From the NCBI RefSeq assembly GCF_001949145.1, contig NW_019091355.1:4229374-4279918 (forward strand): a stretch of 50,545 nt of DNA, in the 5' to 3' direction. Each line of letters opens with the position of its first letter. Position 1 is the first letter of the stretch. The DNA comes from Acanthaster planci (lineage: Eukaryota; Echinodermata; Asteroidea; Valvatida; Acanthasteridae). The notes below the pieces were generated by a model. The model was not told where the DNA came from. It searched no databases and was given only the letters and a program-made list of their open reading frames with translations. Both the position numbers and the translations under genes were made by a program. Shown here in pieces: positions 45,825-50,545 of this stretch.

Positions 45825-46260
45825 CCAAGGCCATTTGTGCGCATATGCGAGCATATTACGAATTTATTTAGTGCCCTTAAATGTCACATGACTCTGAACC
45901 TGATGACGTCGTCATCATATAATGTCATCTTCGTCGATAACACTTCCCTTTCTAGCAATCTGCAAAGCTTCATACCAATGGGACCTGTACTTCAGGAAAT
46001 AATACGGAATTAACACATGCACCTTTCACGACGTCATTCTCATATCAGGTCAATTCTCGTCTACAACACTTCCCTTTCTAGCTATCTGCAAAGTTTCACG
46101 GTGGAACATTTCATGCAAAAGATAGGGTGGACCTTAATTACTGGACACTAATCTTCAATATTACAGACAGAAAATGTTCGTAACCTACAGGTTCACGACC
46201 CCGTTCACGGCTCTTGAACACATAGGAAGGCAAAAAAACAAAACAAAACAAAATCAAAAC

Positions 46261-46590
46261 AGATGGCCACTTATGTAAAACCTTATGCGTCTCCTGTATC
46301 AAAAAAGCAGAACAGCAGAATTCAAGGTTGTCAAAACGTTCGATCCTCCTTTCTGCCTGTCCCAAAGGAGAAAAGCAGATGGCCACTTTTCGGCCGCAAG
46401 TGAACGAGGGAAAAGTAAATCTGATTTTCTGGTTGCAGAAAAGCAGAAAAGTAGAAAAGTGCATCACACACAAAAAAAATGTTTAGTCTGCTTTTCAGGT
46501 AGCAGAAAAGTAGAAAATTGTATGTTACAAGGACGTAAATCTGCTTTTCTGCTCCTCTGAAGGTAGAAAAGCAGATGGCCAATTTTCGTC
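46261..46590. repeat. Cluster of agaaaagcagatggcca repeats in both orientations
   Basis: Copies of gcagatggccacttt occur at 46261 (partial), 46371-46390 and 46566-46590. Inverted words such as aatctgcttttctg (46538-46551) and many agaaaagtagaaaa units lie between them. It is a locally scrambled repeat, probably a decayed element. Confidence 0.65.
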
Positions 46591-48067
46591 CTTAATACTT
46601 ACTTAGCCGAATTTCGGTGTTGTAAACATTGTGCATTAAGAATATCAATAGAGGGCGCTATTAGCTGTGGCCGGCAACCACGAGCACAGCATCGTGATCG
46701 CTTTGACACCCTTTTCGGGCGTTGGGCGGGAAGGGCTGATGGCCTTGCGCAGAGTTTAGCGAAGGAAATACGTCGCACGGGGTCACAACCAACGACACGC
46801 AGAGTATTTTGGTAAATTTCTGCCAGGCGTGCGAGCTCGCTCAACGTGGGGATTAATTATTATTCGACATTTTTTTCTTTTCTTCCTCATTGCTGAGAAT
46901 ATTCTCACTTCACTTTATTAGTTCACCCAAAATTGATCAAGATAACCATAACCAATGATTTGAAATTATTGCCAAAAGACACGTGATCACTGATACTTAA
47001 CGAGAAGATAAATTACCGTGAGAGGATCAAAGCTATATTTTTTAAAAATCATTTTAGCCAACACTTTGACCTGTGTCAAAGCATTGTCAACGGCAAACCA
47101 AAAACTCAAAACAAGGCTTCCCAACAGGAAGAGATAACCTCGCGGTCGGAGGTCATGCACAAAGAAGCCCTTCCCAGCGCCCTGTTTTGGGCGCTGGGAA
47201 ACGAGTGCAGATCCGAGAGAATATGGAACGGCCTGCCCCGGCCATCCCGTCCCTCGCAGTTGACAATTAACCCGTATTTACAATGTAAGCGAGTATGGGT
47301 TTATGATTTAAGTTACAGAAGACACATTGAACATTTCATACCCTACAAAAGCTTTCTTTTAAAAATTATTTGGCTAAGTTGGTGTAACATTTGGGCTGAT
47401 TTTTGGACTAAACAGCCAGCCAGCCAGCGAGAAAAATTAACTTTTCTCCAATCTGAAAAACAGATTTATTTCTCTTTTAAGCCAAACGTTTTGACGGCAA
47501 GTTATTTTTTACTTATCATCCCCTGAGTGGCATGCAGGTCACCCTGTTTATGTAGCACCGCGTCTAGACCCGGCCTTCGAACCAACCCCCAAAAAAATGT
47601 TATTGCAGAAAAACAACATATGAAAACCTCGAAAGGTCTGCTGAGAAGCAAATGTCAATGCAAAACTGATCAAGAACCATTTTTTTAGGGGGATGGAAAA
47701 TGCTTTGTAATTCGTAGTACGCTGGTGTCCGTGCGCTTTCTTTTCGCAGACACCAGGCGCCACCTTGCGGCCAAATATCTTCTCGCGCGCTCTTCCCATG
47801 CTGGTATCCACTCGTTTCTGTCTAATGCCTTGTACGATAAATTTACTGACTACCAGCGATACCGATTCAACAAACTGGCTAAAAATGTACGTGTACATAG
47901 TGCACTGTATGAGAAACGTGTACGATATGAATGGCTTTCCAGTGACTGAAGGCCTACACGTAAGTTTAGCCGCCGTGCCCCGTGTGAGTCTTCGCCCCGG
48001 CTCGAGCTCCCGGTCACGTCGTGTCCGGCGGTGACGTGAGTACGATAATACCGACACTGAAATCAAC
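46591..48067. other. 5' flank of the PDZ gene
   Basis: No coding exon is supported. A 12-bp-arm hairpin (ttcccagcgccc, loop tgtttt) lies at 47171-47200. Positions 47980-48040 are GC-rich with cgtcgtgtccggcggtgacg, close above the PDZ start, and could be promoter or 5' UTR; gtgacgtgagt at 48032 could also be a UTR splice donor. Confidence 0.4.
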
Positions 48068-48220
48068 ATGGACGAAATGACCGACGGAGTCAAGACTCTG
48101 AATCTCCAGCGGGCTCTTTCTGGGGGATTTGGTTTCTCGTTGATGGGAGGGAAGGGGACCAGCTTCCCTCCAGTCATATGTGACGTCTTGAGCAATTCGC
48201 CAGCCTCGAGGTGTGAGCAG
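48068..48220 (+). CDS. First coding exon of a PDZ-domain protein (partial gene)
   Basis: The ATG at 48068-48070 opens 51 codons that end at a GTGAGG donor (phase 0). The protein reads MDEMTDGVKTLNLQR, then GGFGFSLMGGKG, the carboxylate-binding loop and strand B of a PDZ domain, then FPPVICDVLSNSPAS, strands C-D. The remaining half of the domain (usually with a GDxIxxVN motif) must be in later exons. I did not find it with confidence before 50545, so the gene runs past the window. A PDZ domain at the very N-terminus implies a scaffold or junction/signalling protein; the family cannot be named from this piece. A second donor, GTGTGA, at 48211 is possible. Confidence 0.72.
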
Positions 48221-50545
48221 GTGAGGCAGTATTATCGGGGGCGGTGACCAAATCACTGAATGCGCCCCGAGCATGTCGAGCATGTCTGGCAAATGCAGGA
48301 CTCCCCTTTAAATCCTCGTCCCTGCATCATGTAGCCCCAGGATTGGGCTATTCAATTTCAACTGGACAGTCTCCGTATCCTTGGCCCTACCCACGAAGAT
48401 AAAAACCTTCTGAAAAGGGTTTGCGTTTTAAATTGAACAATTTTTGAAAGGCACTGCCACGGGGCATGCTGGTTATGCTGGATACTAAACATGACAATGT
48501 ACCCTACGTGTTGGATGAAGCCACAGTAGTCAACAAACTACATGTACATGAACTGGCTGTCCATATGCAAAATACATCAGACTTAAGTGTCAGTTTGATT
48601 TCAAAAGGGTGATGTCACCACCTTAAAAAGGCATTTATGCGAAAATTTTTGTATTTTGAATATCATTTTGTTTTACTTTTTTGTGGAATGATGTTACACA
48701 CTTTCTTCTGCGAATTTGTCTTAACCGCCTTGCATGCCCTTGGCGTTCATCACAACTACATGTGTATGGGAACTAGGTACGGATATAGGCTTGCCAAAGT
48801 TCTAAATATGGTCCACTCTCATAACAAAGCTGTGGGGACCAGACATAACATTAATTAGGACTTGTTACAAAAGGAATGAAAATACAGGAAAAAAAAGAAT
48901 GGTATTTTGTTGCGGTGTTCTCTTATATAGGGAGCTGACAGTACTTAATATGCTGTGTGATGTTGATTTGAAAGTGCTGTGCAGGTGAACGAGAGATGTG
49001 GCTGAAGGGGCAGGTAGATATGTACATGTACTGTACTGTGTATAACGAGGGTGATGCATGATTGTGACCTGCTTTTCCACCTACTGTGTGTTGGAAGGGG
49101 ATGGATTATGGTTGAAATAATACATTTTGTGATGAATTTTGAGAACAACCTGAACTTATGTTGGTGTTTTGAGTGTGAACTCTTTTATGGTTAATCTTTT
49201 CAGGATGACACATTTTTATGTTGATGTCACCGTTCCATTGGTTTCTTATGAAGGGGAATCGGTGAAAAAAAACCATAAAGCTACATGTATAAAAACTAGA
49301 GCGCCGCTGACTCGTACATGTACAAAGTGATGCCTGCTGGGCGCACCCATGTTTGAGCACAAACGTATGGAAAACTCAAAATTTTGTACGGCCTTTGTAC
49401 AGCTATTTGCATCTGCGTCTGTATTCTAAAATGATACCTCAACAAAGCCCATACACAAAAACCTAACTTGCAATCAGTAAATGAACGTCTCATTTTGCTC
49501 TGTGTAAACAATGCCTACGCGTGCACGTAAGCGCTGCATATAATTTTGCTGTGACTTTTAAAATTTTATTTCAGTGGTACGCGATGCACGTTGCTTTTAG
49601 AGTAGGCTACATAATTCGATTTTCATTCTATCTGATATTTAATGTTCTACAAGCGCGCACATGGATTCAAAAAGGTCTGCACCTTTGACAGCGTCAAATT
49701 TTCTCAGTGCGGAGAATGAGACGTTAGCGCTCCAGTAATTCAGTATAGCTCTTTGGAAACAACTCACCTTTCATGCACTGTGGACACTCTTTTTAGGCTG
49801 GATTTTTGTGGATGGTTCCTTGACTGTTCCTCTTCCTTTCATTTCAGATAATCCTAATCCCAAAATGCTCACGAAACTGTCTTCCTGAAAGGGAAATCCT
49901 TGTGTGGACGTGGCTTTGTCCACTCAGGGTTCACGCAATCTACATTATGTGGACCTCTTCTATAATTGTGTCCATGCTTCGCACTTGTATGTTAGGTTGG
50001 TACACATTTGTATCGTGAACCGACGGTACCTGTGTACCATGTATGTATGTTTACATTGGACATGTACACGTACTTATTGCTTGACATTGATCGTACACGT
50101 AATGTATTGATGCATGCTTACAAAACAAAGACAATTATTTCTTCACATCTGCTTCACATTGGAAAGGAACATCTCTTGAGGAATTTGCTTTTTAAACCCA
50201 CTATTGGAAAGGAATCTCAAAATAATGCCTCGGTGGACTTTTAAAGTCTCATTTGATAGTGGGGCCCTATTCATAGGAAGCCATTTTAATATGTGTTCCC
50301 AGAATCCGTCTATGCTCAATGCAGTCTGTCAAATAAGTGGTGCCAGACAAACTGTATTTGGGATTGCCTCACTTTCAATTTCTAATTAAACTATGGCTTC
50401 AAACGTTTTGATATAATTAATCACAAATTTCAAATCGTTTAGAAAATTATCAAAAAATAAATGGCATTAGCTGACCCTAACCTGCCCTAACCACACAGAA
50501 TTCATCACCAGTAAAGTGTGTGAGTTTGTGGCATTGGGTACTGGT
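48221..50545 (+). other. Probable intron of the PDZ gene
   Basis: AT-rich sequence follows the exon 1 donor to the end of the window. Pyrimidine-rich AG sites at about 49560-49574 and 49837-49849 resemble acceptors, but the sequence after them does not continue a PDZ domain. Confidence 0.4.

Noticed and set aside
47548-48195. Minus-strand open frame of 215 codons
   Set aside because: It overlaps the PDZ exon on the other strand, has no recognisable domain, and its composition reads as the antisense of that exon and its GC-rich flank.

Overview
This is animal nuclear DNA: intron-rich genes with GT-AG splice sites, large AT-rich introns and intergenic space, and many decayed transposons. The frequent taggccta-type motifs, the compact gene structures and the repeat types (foldback MITEs, Transib, non-LTR retroelements, Penelope-type hammerhead motifs) suggest an invertebrate deuterostome, most likely an echinoderm or a close relative. 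That assignment is inference; no marker gene proves it. One 23-base run of N (30147-30169) shows that this is a scaffolded assembly.

I reconstructed six genes by joining exons at splice sites and checking reading phase. (1) A STYXL1-like rhodanese plus dual-specificity phosphatase gene, minus strand, two exons (1154-2852). Its catalytic Cys is intact and its first exon encodes a myristoylation-type N-terminus. (2) MTHFD2, mitochondrial methylene-THF dehydrogenase/cyclohydrolase, minus strand, six exons (8462-13346), with a targeting peptide in exon 1 and residues at the dinucleotide site that look NADP-like. (3, 4) Two paralogous TMEM243-family small membrane proteins arranged head to head: copy A on the minus strand (16106-19692) and copy B on the plus strand (22801-24837). 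They share intron positions. (5) A muscarinic/histamine-type rhodopsin-family GPCR, minus strand, two exons (30720-39057), with a one-base frameshift before TM3 and a 6.8-kb intron. (6) The first coding exon (48068-48220, plus strand) of a PDZ-domain gene that runs off the window.

The rest is accessory DNA. The GPCR intron holds a dead Transib transposase (RAG1 superfamily), broken by frameshifts, by loss of its first catalytic Asp, by a 279-bp tRNA-derived SINE with a 13-bp target duplication, and by a further insertion of about 1.4 kb. Two hammerhead-ribozyme-like motifs occur at 30291-30332 (intact core) and 26658-26696 (decayed). Non-LTR remnants (RT C-terminus and endonuclease) lie at 41.7-43.1 kb. 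Numerous foldback elements, including three in a row in MTHFD2 intron 1, and several perfect hairpins are listed below.

The genes do not form one pathway. MTHFD2 acts in mitochondrial one-carbon metabolism, the STYXL1-like protein in phosphatase signalling, and the GPCR in cell-surface signalling. The points most worth following up are the active-site and cofactor-site states of STYXL1 and MTHFD2, the divergent TMEM243 pair, the hammerhead motif, and the RAG1-family relic.
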